Shown one piece after another: positions 33,763 to 41,674 of a DNA stretch of 58,581 nt. A program made the translations under genes and the position numbers. Origin of the DNA: a virus; IMG/VR virus record IMGVR_UViG_3300004807_000026, positions 1-58,581 of that record. One strand, 5' to 3'. The first letter of the stretch is position 1. Each line of letters starts with the position of its first letter. Under the pieces are notes generated by a model. It was not told the DNA's origin, ran no database searches, and saw only the letters and a list, made by a program, of their open reading frames with translations.

Positions 33763-34329
33763 TTAGGCGAGTTGGATGATATTTACATTTACGCTAGGGG
33801 CAAATGGTCGTGTTGGTAATGTTCCTGCGGCAGTGGGTGTTAATGCTATTGCCGATGGACTGATGTCTGACCACCAGTAGAATTGAATATAATCACCAGC
33901 ATGGAAATAATTGATGTCAGTAACATTTGTGAGAGTTTGAGATCTTTGTGCGCTACCAATCGTAAATGTATAACTGGAATTCGGTGCATTGACTCCGTTT
34001 ACTGCATACCAATTAGTAATGTCGTAGTTGGTTGTTCCACCACTGAATAAAAACTGACCTTGGAAATCTATGTAGTAGTTTCCTGCGTTAGAAAAAGTAA
34101 TTTGACTTCCATTAACAACTGAAATTCCATTTGCATAGTCAGTTGAGTTTATGCCAACAAGGTTTGCCGTAGTCAGTCCACCACTGCCTTGAGTTGTGGT
34201 ATCGAAGAACGCACCAAAGTTAATGCTGTTCACCACAGAAGGATTGTTCAACAAAGATTGCTTGTAGTGCCTCCATGTGGGAGCACCTGCGGCTAGGTTA
34301 GTTTGAAGGGAATATTCTTGTGGCGTCAT
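33763..34329 (-). CDS. C1q/TNF-like jelly-roll fibre protein
   Basis: A 188-residue protein. The N-terminal strand-turn part is followed by INFGAFFDTTTQ, then YANGISVVNGSQITFSNAGNYYIDFQGQF and SGGTTNYDITNWYAVNG, a pattern of phage head or tail fibre proteins with TNF/C1q-like beta-sandwich folds (trimeric). It lies directly downstream of the capsid terminator hairpin. Confidence 0.65.
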   Translation of the reverse strand: MTPQEYSLQTNLAAGAPTWRHYKQSLLNNPSVVNSINFGAFFDTTTQGSGGLTTANLVGINSTDYANGISVVNGSQITFSNAGNYYIDFQGQFLFSGGTTNYDITNWYAVNGVNAPNSSYTFTIGSAQRSQTLTNVTDINYFHAGDYIQFYWWSDISPSAIALTPTAAGTLPTRPFAPSVNVNIIQLA

Positions 34330-34352
34330 AGGGAAAGATGTTGTCTGACTAA

Positions 34353-34382
34353 GTGGGAGCCAGCGTATTCGCTGACTCCCAC
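34353..34382 (-). terminator. Hairpin after the major capsid gene
   Basis: GTGGGAGTCAGCG, loop AATA and CGCTGGCTCCCAC form a 13-bp stem with a single mismatch, 18 nt after the capsid stop. TTAGTCAG follows rather than a U-tract. It probably limits readthrough or stabilises the abundant capsid message, separating capsid from fibre genes. Confidence 0.65.
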
Positions 34383-34399
34383 CCGTGTCAAACTACTTC

Positions 34400-35794
34400 T
34401 TACAGACCAGTCGAGCTAGTCGAGCAAGGAAGCGGTGCACCATCGAATGGGCAGCGCTTGTAAGCAATCGCGCAGACGTTCTGCGGGCGGATCGGTTGGA
34501 TCGCACGCTGAATCTGATAGATGTGCTGACCGAAATCTCCGTAGAGGTTGCAGTCGTTGTCGCGGAAGTATGTCCACTCCAGTTCGCCCATAGCAAGCTG
34601 AGGAGCGAAACGGAAGGTTCCTTCTCCAACATACTGCTCGGGAACGAGACGCTTGAAAGCCTCGCCAGCGATGACGAAGGCGATCTCGTACGTCCCGGCG
34701 ACCCAAGTAGGATTGCGGCGTTGACCGAAACCGTTGGTGACCGTGGCCTGATAGATCGGGTTGATCACGTCAGGAATACCGGACGTAGGATCAATCGTGT
34801 TGAAGCGCAGAGGCTGCTGATCGATACCGAAGGCGAAGCCGCGGTAGCCCATGAACTGATAACCACTGATGGACTCCTCACCGAGGGTGAAGGATCCGGC
34901 GGTCAAGTACAGGAGGTCTTCCTTGACGTCGGCATCATTGCGGATGTTTTCGATAGCGTCGGCGCTAGCGAGAACTTGGAAGTACTCACCTTCCTTGGTG
35001 GCGAAAGGCTCGGCGAGCATCTCTTCACGCAAGAACGTACCGATGCGGTACAGAGTCTTGAAGTTCAGGGCACTGTCAGGATAGACACCATTGCTGGCAG
35101 TCTGGAACAGTGTGTTGATCTGCTGCATGTCCCCGGTGAGGTTCGTGGTGAACGACTGAGTGCTGTTCACGACGTACTTGATACCGGACTGGACAAGGTA
35201 TTGATACCGGATGTCAGCGTTGATCAGTTGGAGGATGGTCTTCTCAAGAGAGACCTGAGCCTGAAGGTAGCTGCCCTTGAATGCGGCGCGAGCTTGCTTA
35301 ACGCAAACACGCGGGCCTGCACCACGCAGGGTAGCAAGTTGGAACTGGTACTCGGTCGAACCTACGACGTCAGGAGTAGCACCAACACCGCAGAGGTTAA
35401 GATCTGCGACGAAGTTTGGCGCTGCAAGTGAAGCGTTAGGCACTGCCATTTCCTCAACGACCGAACGGACAACGTCGGAAACATTGGGGATCGTTCCACC
35501 ATCAATCGAGTTGATGTAGGGGCTCTTGCGGGCAAGAACCTTGGCGATCTGACCGATGATACGGTTGACGTCCTTGGAAGCGAAGTTTTGGACAGTAGCG
35601 AGAGGGATACAGTTGCTGCTGGAACCGCTGAAGTTTCCGTTACCGGAGACAAGAGAGGTTGGGCCAGAGGCAACGGATCCTGCTGCTGCAAGACCTGCGC
35701 TAGTTTGGTCGTAGGATCCGGGTTGAGTACCGGAAGCGTACGTGGTTGTGCCCGTAGGATACGCTGGGCCAGCAAATGGATTGGTATAGGCCAT
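34400..35794 (-). CDS. Major capsid protein
   Basis: A 464-residue protein. Assignment rests on position (downstream of terminase, portal and scaffold-like genes), a dedicated promoter with a long leader, and a terminator-like hairpin behind it. The N-terminal 60 residues are Gly/Ser/Thr-rich; the middle looks mixed alpha/beta (ARAAFKGSYLQAQVSLEKTILQ); the C-terminus ends with several Cys-containing loops (CAIAYKRCPFDGAPLPC). I do not recognise the sequence family directly. Confidence 0.75.
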   Translation of the reverse strand: MAYTNPFAGPAYPTGTTTYASGTQPGSYDQTSAGLAAAGSVASGPTSLVSGNGNFSGSSSNCIPLATVQNFASKDVNRIIGQIAKVLARKSPYINSIDGGTIPNVSDVVRSVVEEMAVPNASLAAPNFVADLNLCGVGATPDVVGSTEYQFQLATLRGAGPRVCVKQARAAFKGSYLQAQVSLEKTILQLINADIRYQYLVQSGIKYVVNSTQSFTTNLTGDMQQINTLFQTASNGVYPDSALNFKTLYRIGTFLREEMLAEPFATKEGEYFQVLASADAIENIRNDADVKEDLLYLTAGSFTLGEESISGYQFMGYRGFAFGIDQQPLRFNTIDPTSGIPDVINPIYQATVTNGFGQRRNPTWVAGTYEIAFVIAGEAFKRLVPEQYVGEGTFRFAPQLAMGELEWTYFRDNDCNLYGDFGQHIYQIQRAIQPIRPQNVCAIAYKRCPFDGAPLPCSTSSTGL

Positions 35795-36009
35795 AATTTT
35801 GAGTTTGTTTCCCTGTCCTCACCGCTCGGTGGTTTTGGTTATGAGCGACGATGCCAAGGAGTAGACGGCATCCGGTTTCCCGGAAACGGTCTGAGTTGGT
35901 TTAGATTCTTTCGTCGCTCCCGGCACGCTGGAGCAATGGTTGCGGCCTGATCAGTGAATCTTTTGGCTTCCACCGAGCCACCTTCATACGGAGAAGGCAC
36001 ACCGAGTTA
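35795..36009 (-). ncRNA. Folded 5' leader of the capsid gene
   Basis: About 215 nt between the predicted start (near 36009) and the capsid ATG hold no gene. The sequence folds as nested stems. An outer 9-bp pair joins 35970-35978 with 35824-35832 (GCTCGGTGG with CCACCGAGC). Inside, a second 9-bp pair joins 35911-35919 with 35843-35851 (GAGCGACGA with TCGTCGCTC). Inside that are two hairpins: 35867-35872 with 35850-35855 (GATGCC/GGCATC, loop 11) and 35883-35887 with 35875-35879 (GTTTC/GAAAC). It could control capsid translation or mRNA life. Confidence 0.65.
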
Positions 36010-36015
36010 TTTGCA

Positions 36016-36044
36016 CTATTACGAAAAACGTAAGACGACGTCAA
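36016..36044 (-). promoter_or_regulatory. Sigma70-like promoter of the capsid gene
   Basis: TTGACG (36039-36044), a 17-nt spacer and TAATAG (36016-36021) on the minus strand, just past the stop of the DUF5672 gene. The best promoter match in the window, placed to give separate strong expression of the capsid. Confidence 0.7.
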
Positions 36045-36054
36045 CTATTTTTTT

Positions 36055-36705
36055 TTAATCAATCAATTTTAAGTGTATCTTGTTGTGTGGAAAATTTTTT
36101 CCGTGAAATCCAAAAGATGATTTTGGATCTTTAGTTGAAGAGATATCATTTAGAATAGACTCAACAGAAAATCTTGCCGCTACTTCTATCGAAGGAAATA
36201 CAATCCCTAAATTTACAAGAGTTTTTCGGTAATCGCTACATATGACTCTATCTTCCGGGGTCAATAAAGGATCTTCATTAAATGCATCCATTGGTATGAC
36301 TTTTGGAATTAATTCACACAACCGTTTGCTGCGAAGACTAAACCCACCGTTTCCAACCCGATAGTACCCATCAGGCCACGGTGCCCCAATGTAATCATAT
36401 TCAAGGAAAGAATGTTCCCACTTGTCAGGGTTAACTACAAACCCATCTGGATGAATCATTAAACAATGTGAAGTATCAAAGTACTTATGCAAATGGAATA
36501 CATGAAATTTATTAAAATCAGAAAAACTACCCAACAGATTACCCACATTCACGGTTTGAATGCCGGGATACTCAAAATCAAATGGAGATAATACAATGCA
36601 ACTGTTAAAAATAATTTTTTTGGCGCTATACTCGATAGCTTTACACGACTGTATCGGATCTAATCGATTGACCGAAATTGCGGTTACCCCCGAAAGATCT
36701 AACAT
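36055..36705 (-). CDS. DUF5672-like sugar transferase
   Basis: A 216-residue protein with HCLMIHPDGFVVNPDKWEHSF, LEYDYIGAPWPDG and RVGNGGFSLRSKRLCE, the signature of DUF5672 proteins (glycosyltransferase-like). The pair of IGAPWP and GNGGFSLRS matches the core of that family. Last of five surface-sugar genes between scaffold and capsid. The upstream methyltransferase stop precedes it by five nt; the ATG follows an A-rich TAAAAAAA. Confidence 0.75.
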   Translation of the reverse strand: MLDLSGVTAISVNRLDPIQSCKAIEYSAKKIIFNSCIVLSPFDFEYPGIQTVNVGNLLGSFSDFNKFHVFHLHKYFDTSHCLMIHPDGFVVNPDKWEHSFLEYDYIGAPWPDGYYRVGNGGFSLRSKRLCELIPKVIPMDAFNEDPLLTPEDRVICSDYRKTLVNLGIVFPSIEVAARFSVESILNDISSTKDPKSSFGFHGKNFPHNKIHLKLID

Positions 36706-36710
36706 TTTTT

Positions 36711-37280
36711 TTATTTTTCAAAAATTCTTACATTGGGATTCAAATGATTTCCGATGGAAAAACCTTTTATCACCATAAGTTGATCCAGACCCGCATGACT
36801 AAAGATAGTCGAATGCCCAATCTCTGGATTTAAGTACCCGTGTCCTAGCTCAACCCAATTTGAAAAAGAAGTTTCAACAAACAAAACCCCCCTCGGATTG
36901 AGTAATGAAAAAATCTCGTCCAACTCACTATAGGGTTCACACGTATGTTCAATGACCTCAATCATTGTGACCACGTCAAACTTCTCACTAGGTAGTGTCT
37001 TATACTTTTCACTGAATGGGTCGTACCCGCTGGCAGGTATGCCCCGGGCGCAAAGGTAATCAACAAAATCTCCGCGACCGCACCCGTAGTCGAGCACTGT
37101 CCGGTTGCCTATGTAGTCAGCACGTCCACTGTGATTATCTTCCCTATTACCAGTGCCCCCGACCATATTTGATTGATCAAGGCACCCAGTAAATAATGAA
37201 CCTGTAGCGTCTACGTAATACGGAATACCCGCCACTTCGCAGGACACGTCCATTTTTTCTCCGGTAATAAAAGATCTCAT
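36711..37280 (-). CDS. SAM-dependent methyltransferase
   Basis: A 189-residue class I methyltransferase of the Methyltransf_23 type: glycine-rich loop LDYGCGRGDFVDYL with SAM-binding, acidic residue in GYDPFSEKY, then FDVVTMIEVIEH and LLNPRGVLFVET. Position in a glycosyl gene set suggests methylation of a sugar or lipid substrate rather than DNA. A start overlap of 4 nt with the GT9-like gene suggests coupling. Confidence 0.8.
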   Translation of the reverse strand: MRSFITGEKMDVSCEVAGIPYYVDATGSLFTGCLDQSNMVGGTGNREDNHSGRADYIGNRTVLDYGCGRGDFVDYLCARGIPASGYDPFSEKYKTLPSEKFDVVTMIEVIEHTCEPYSELDEIFSLLNPRGVLFVETSFSNWVELGHGYLNPEIGHSTIFSHAGLDQLMVIKGFSIGNHLNPNVRIFEK

Positions 37281-37996
37281 AGGTCTAAATTACCGTTACT
37301 GCAGTACACTGCTCTATCGTAAGGCACGATACTATTTTTTAATGTATCGTGCGTCTCTTGAATCAAAGGTTTCATCAGTGCCGCGGCTATCCAGAACGAA
37401 CTAGACTGATTACCAACAAAGAAATCGGATCCTTCAATTGCTTCTGCAACTTGTAAACAAGATGGTGTCTTATAATACTCTACATTTCCAACTACCTCGC
37501 AAAAATCTTTGTGCTCATCCTCTGTCCCGGTAAACAATGCTCGGTCTCCAAAATGCTTTAGAACTTTTTTCCAAGGAAATTTTTCATTCCTGTACCTGTG
37601 GGATCTATTAAAAATTATTCGTCCTTTAGTTGCAGGATCCGCGTTAACTCGTATCCAAGGCTCTTGAATGTTCATGTGCCCATTTCTACGATCTACTAAG
37701 TTCACGTATCTAGCTTGTGAATCCATCAAAGAAATGTCGTCCCGGTAGCACTCTCTCCATCCTGTCATGTCAAAATCGATACTTCCGTAAGAACTAAAAC
37801 CCGTTTCGATACCTTGACTCAAAAGTAAAGGTTTCAAAGAATCGTACTTAAACCCAGACATAGGCAACATACCGGGATCATCGCGGATAATTAACGAAGT
37901 ACCACCTAGCTTTCTATAGATAGGCAAGAAAGCTATGATGTCACCTATGTGTCCGGTGTGGACAAAGGTTGTTCGCTTACGGAATGGGTCGTTCAT
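37277..37996 (-). CDS. GT9-like glycosyltransferase
   Basis: A 239-residue protein. Residues 10-30 read FVHTGHIGDIIAFLPIYRKLGG, the N-terminal loop of heptosyltransferase-type (GT-B) enzymes. The C-terminal part has SDFFVGNQSSSFWIAAALMKPLI, matching the usual nucleotide-sugar pocket position. Somewhat short for GT9 (about 300-350 residues). It overlaps its neighbours by 4 and 20 nt. Confidence 0.65.
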   Translation of the reverse strand: MNDPFRKRTTFVHTGHIGDIIAFLPIYRKLGGTSLIIRDDPGMLPMSGFKYDSLKPLLLSQGIETGFSSYGSIDFDMTGWRECYRDDISLMDSQARYVNLVDRRNGHMNIQEPWIRVNADPATKGRIIFNRSHRYRNEKFPWKKVLKHFGDRALFTGTEDEHKDFCEVVGNVEYYKTPSCLQVAEAIEGSDFFVGNQSSSFWIAAALMKPLIQETHDTLKNSIVPYDRAVYCSNGNLDL

Positions 37997-38549
37997 TAGT
38001 TAGAGATTCACGCATCTGATCGACGCGGGTTCCATCAGCATTCCGCTTAGCGTGGAACAATTTTGATTTTATGCCTGCAAGTGAGTTGTTAGTATTTTGT
38101 AATACATCGCTTTCTACAGGGTAATCGGGGTTATATGGGGGAAGTTCTAGGAACTTCTTAATCATATATCCCAGATGATCTTTCGACGCGTAGAACAAAT
38201 AGCAAGGCTCGCCGACAATCAAGTGTGGCCCGTCTTTCTCCATAGCTTCAGCCTCGTTCTTACTGAATCCGAGATTCGCAACGTCGTAGTCGCTCATCCA
38301 TCCGCCCCCGGCAGCGTGCAACGCACACCAACGGACGTACCGGGCAGCACGTGCTCCCTTGATGTTCATCTGAATCAAATGCCACATCAACTTGGTCAGC
38401 AGCGGACTAATCGTTGCGTGACTCTTGTTCAGCATCGTACACGTCCAACCATTTGCCTCCCATGACGCTTTCCAATGATTGGCACAACCAAACTCATCCC
38501 CTTGATTGCTACCGGGGATCGACTCGTAGTAGGCAAAGATCTGCTTCAT
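37977..38549 (-). CDS. GT32-like glycosyltransferase with DYD motif
   Basis: A 190-residue protein. The stretch ARYVRWCALHAAGGGWMSDYDV holds the D-x-D metal-binding motif (DYD) of GT-A enzymes of the capsular or GT32 type. The N-terminus (FAYYESIPGSNQ) and C-terminus are less clear. Short compared with known families, so the fold is probably minimal. Confidence 0.65.
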   Translation of the reverse strand: MKQIFAYYESIPGSNQGDEFGCANHWKASWEANGWTCTMLNKSHATISPLLTKLMWHLIQMNIKGARAARYVRWCALHAAGGGWMSDYDVANLGFSKNEAEAMEKDGPHLIVGEPCYLFYASKDHLGYMIKKFLELPPYNPDYPVESDVLQNTNNSLAGIKSKLFHAKRNADGTRVDQMRESLTNERPIP

Positions 38550-38550
38550 C

Positions 38551-39612
38551 CTAGTACGTCTTGAATCCTACGTGAAAGACTGGCAACCCAAGATCCACGT
38601 GTGGTTGGTGCCCGGCTTGCTTTGCTCTGAGACAGAATGACACATCTTCTCCGCGGGCACTATCGAATGGTCTGAAGTAGTCGTACGTGTAGTCGGGAAC
38701 GTCAATCTCCAACGAATCCTTGAACGTCTCCCGGATGTCTTCAAATACCTTGCGGTGAATGAGCATGCAGCCAGTGCCTACCCAATCCACGGGAACTACT
38801 GCGTCCTCGTACGCCTTTGCCCGGGGAGCAAGTTTGGGATCCGCGCACATGATAGCGCCTCCCTCCTGCCTTCCAAAGTAAGCGGCACCAACAATCGTCT
38901 TGTTTGCTCCGATCAACCTATGGAGGACGTGCCTCTGCAATGGTTGATCGAGGATTGTACGTGCCCCGGCTACCCAGTACCGGAACCATGCGGGTCTACC
39001 GATGGACGGTATGATGTCGTCATCCATCATCAGTAACCACTTGGCGTCGGTCTCCAAGAACTTGTGTGTAAGACGATTGCGAGAGTGCTCGATCTTTGCG
39101 TCGCCAATCGACATGTCGAACCGGATCTTGTCCCGGCCAAAGTCCAGTGCCATCGCTACGTTCACAGCAGCCGTCACCGGGTTACTCGACTTGTACCAAG
39201 GCCACCCAACAAAAATATCTCGTCCTTCAAACTCACACCTGTACGAGGGCAATCCCTCAGTGCTGCGAGTCTCGACTACGGGATTGTGAAAGTCAGGTTC
39301 ACTTTGGATCGGCTCTTTTGTGAACTCCACTTTAATTTCCTCGCTAGCCTTGGTTGCCCTTGGCTTTCGCGGCTTGATCGTTACCTTCGGCTGCTCAACG
39401 GGCTCAGGAGCTACGACTGGCGCTTCTTCGACCGCGGGCTCGATGACTTGCGGGGAGACAACAGATACCGGAGCAACGTCACCGTAACGGTTCTTAGGAG
39501 CGACGGGCTTGCCTCCCTGCAACATTGGCAGAGGTTTGCTTGCGAACGGATTCGGCGATGCGAGCGCGTCGGTTGTGACTCGCTCCATCCTTGCGATGAG
39601 AGATTCAGCCAT
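38551..39612 (-). CDS. GT-A glycosyltransferase with long N-terminal tail
   Basis: A 353-residue protein. Residues 1-110 are Pro/Val/Lys-rich and look disordered (PRKPRATKASEEIKVEFTKE). The catalytic part starts around 115, with WLLMMDDDIIPS (D197-199) as the metal-binding motif and later YFRPFDSARGEDVSFCLRAKQAGH, typical of GT2-like processive or O-antigen-type enzymes. The tail could anchor it to the virion or membrane. It starts with a TAA-TTT-ATG junction. Confidence 0.75.
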   Translation of the reverse strand: MAESLIARMERVTTDALASPNPFASKPLPMLQGGKPVAPKNRYGDVAPVSVVSPQVIEPAVEEAPVVAPEPVEQPKVTIKPRKPRATKASEEIKVEFTKEPIQSEPDFHNPVVETRSTEGLPSYRCEFEGRDIFVGWPWYKSSNPVTAAVNVAMALDFGRDKIRFDMSIGDAKIEHSRNRLTHKFLETDAKWLLMMDDDIIPSIGRPAWFRYWVAGARTILDQPLQRHVLHRLIGANKTIVGAAYFGRQEGGAIMCADPKLAPRAKAYEDAVVPVDWVGTGCMLIHRKVFEDIRETFKDSLEIDVPDYTYDYFRPFDSARGEDVSFCLRAKQAGHQPHVDLGLPVFHVGFKTY

Positions 39613-39615
39613 AAA

Positions 39616-40935
39616 TTATTGCCCAGCTTCATCAAGACCAAAGTCAATCGCGTCGGAGGTAGACATCTTGAGTCTGTCCGCCATCGACGTGGATTTCCGC
39701 GAACTCTCAGGAGTCGGGTTTGCCTTCGGGATCCTCCCCGCGTTCTTTAGACTATTGTTCTCAGCCTGCAATCGCTTCAGCTCAGCCTGCATCTTGGAGA
39801 TGGAACTCTGTTCCAGTCTCAGTTGCTCGGACAGGACGTGACTAGCAACCGCGGCAGCAGCAACCTCAGACCTCTCCTGTGGCGTCGTCGGCCACAGTGC
39901 CGCGTTGAATCGCTTCGACAGTTCGGTGACTGCAGCGTTGTGCTTCTGAATCTCGGCACGTTCCTCGGGACTTGACGTCGGCTTTATCTCCCGGAAGTTT
40001 GCCCAAGGAATGTCCTTGATGATCTGATTGGTGTGCTCCTGAATGATCTTGTTCTGCTCGTAGAACTGCTCGACCTTCTGAGTCTCACGCTGACGCAAGA
40101 ACTCCTCTCGCTTCTCGGCAGTATCTCCAATCTCCTTTTGGCGTCCCTCCTTGAGGTCGATGACATCCACAAGAGACTTCTTGAGCCTTTCGGAATCGGT
40201 AAGGTCTAGTTTGTCTAGTGCTTGGGTCTTCCACCACTGCTGACTGATCTTGTCCGGGCCTCCTGCCTTCTCAATAGAACTGATGACGTCGTCAGACGCG
40301 CCGTTCTTCTTGAGTATATTGTAAATGTTCTCCTTGGCGGATTGGATGGGCAAGTCGTACTTGCTCTTGAAGTCAGGGTCATTTTCAGTATCAAATATAG
40401 CGCGGAACTTCTTTAGCTCCTCGTAATCGGGAGGTGTCTGCGTGGGAGTTTGTTCGACCTGAGACAACTTCTGACGAAGCTCCTCTGCCTCCAGTGCCTG
40501 TTTCTTGTACTGAGTAGCCGTCTCCTGCAACTTTTTCCAGTTGCTCTGGTTAGCCTCGGACAGATTCCTTGGCTGCTCAATGGCAGCAATTTCAGGATCA
40601 ATCTCTGGCTCCGCTGTAACGTCTGGCGTTATAGCTGCAACCTCTGGCTCAGGCTCAGGCGGAAGGTTACGCTCAAACTGACCGGGGTTCCCGGTAATCT
40701 CGTCAAAGATAGGATCCGAGGTGTCTCCACCCTTGTCATCCGGTTCACGCGGTGTCTCAGGGATTTGCGGAGGCTCGCCAGCGTAGATCTTCGTTGTGTT
40801 CGCCTCAGCCTCATCGAGCATCTTGTCGAGGAAGTCTAAGGTGTTATTGTCAACGCGGTCGGCGTCGAGTGAAGGAGCCCCCATGCGACCACTGGCTGCT
40901 GTTGACTCCGGTACTATGTTGTCGTTGTCTTCCAT
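39616..40935 (-). CDS. Capsid scaffolding-like protein
   Basis: A 439-residue protein, acidic and Pro/Glu-rich up to about residue 130, then long coiled-coil helices (NWKKLQETATQYKKQALEAEELRQKLSQ; KMQAELKRLQAENNSLKN). This composition and its place between portal and capsid fit a scaffold. No protease domain is seen. Confidence 0.7.
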   Translation of the reverse strand: MEDNDNIVPESTAASGRMGAPSLDADRVDNNTLDFLDKMLDEAEANTTKIYAGEPPQIPETPREPDDKGGDTSDPIFDEITGNPGQFERNLPPEPEPEVAAITPDVTAEPEIDPEIAAIEQPRNLSEANQSNWKKLQETATQYKKQALEAEELRQKLSQVEQTPTQTPPDYEELKKFRAIFDTENDPDFKSKYDLPIQSAKENIYNILKKNGASDDVISSIEKAGGPDKISQQWWKTQALDKLDLTDSERLKKSLVDVIDLKEGRQKEIGDTAEKREEFLRQRETQKVEQFYEQNKIIQEHTNQIIKDIPWANFREIKPTSSPEERAEIQKHNAAVTELSKRFNAALWPTTPQERSEVAAAAVASHVLSEQLRLEQSSISKMQAELKRLQAENNSLKNAGRIPKANPTPESSRKSTSMADRLKMSTSDAIDFGLDEAGQ

Positions 40936-40938
40936 AAA

Positions 40939-41187
40939 TTACATTGCGGTAAAACCGCTGGACGATGCGTCGTCCTGCTTGCGTTCAACAATTGAGAGTT
41001 GTTTCAGCGTCTCGATTGCCTTCAAATATCCTTCCTTGAAAGCACCGCTCAGTGCGATGCCGTCAACCGTTGACTTCTCGGTAATCGTAATCACCGGAGC
41101 CGTTGAATCCATGTGTGCAAATAAATTTGCCCTATGTTTTAACAGGTAGTCCCTGAATGCCACCGCGTCAGATTGTTCCCAAGACAT
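40939..41187 (-). CDS. Hypothetical small protein
   Basis: An 82-residue protein, helical at the ends with a beta-like middle (PVITITEKSTVDG). It sits between two structural genes and uses a TAA-ATT-ATG junction. Role unknown; a small head component is possible. Confidence 0.6.
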   Translation of the reverse strand: MSWEQSDAVAFRDYLLKHRANLFAHMDSTAPVITITEKSTVDGIALSGAFKEGYLKAIETLKQLSIVERKQDDASSSGFTAM

Positions 41188-41190
41188 AAT

Positions 41191-41673
41191 TTATTTTTGT
41201 TCTGCGTTTCTAATTCCCCGTTCGATCTCGTTTTCTTTCCTACCTGTCGTAATCACATCACGACCGTAGAAATTGGGTGTTGCTCTGAAACCGGGATTCG
41301 GTGCTGGAATTTCATTAGGTTGTGCCCAGACACTCTTGCCCTCAGCGATACGGTGTTTTGCAAAATCAACTGCCTTCGCCCGGATCTCATTCATCAACTT
41401 GGGGTTTTGACGATCCTGCTGATCAATAGGAATTGTCTGCAGGTACGTCTGCTCATTCAACGTAGTCGTTGGGATAATCTTGGGGATATCCATCTCCTTC
41501 CCGGTCACGTCTTCAGTTCCAAAAGACTGCTCGCCAGTAACTGCGAACCTTGGGTTTGGCGTAAGATCGGGAAGCAATCCCTTGTACCCAAGTGACTTCA
41601 TTGACCCATCCGCCCGGTAGGACGTTGGGTTGTTGGGATCTAAAGCGATAGGATTAGGATTGGCTCCGCCCAT
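41191..41673 (-). CDS. Structural-region protein with phage linker motif
   Basis: A 160-residue protein. The centre reads GTEDVTGKEMDIPKIIPTTTLN, then IRAKAVDFAKHRIAEGKSVWA, a motif I recognise from phage head polyproteins (IPT-x-V-P, then A-x-x-R-x-x-x-GKS). A free version of that module here may be a small head protein. Its exact role is unknown. Confidence 0.6.
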   Translation of the reverse strand: MGGANPNPIALDPNNPTSYRADGSMKSLGYKGLLPDLTPNPRFAVTGEQSFGTEDVTGKEMDIPKIIPTTTLNEQTYLQTIPIDQQDRQNPKLMNEIRAKAVDFAKHRIAEGKSVWAQPNEIPAPNPGFRATPNFYGRDVITTGRKENEIERGIRNAEQK

Positions 41674-41674
41674 A

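Noticed and set aside
34385-35431. 348-codon open frame on the plus strand inside the capsid gene
   Set aside because: Antisense shadow of the capsid gene, which has its own promoter, leader and terminator hairpin on the minus strand.
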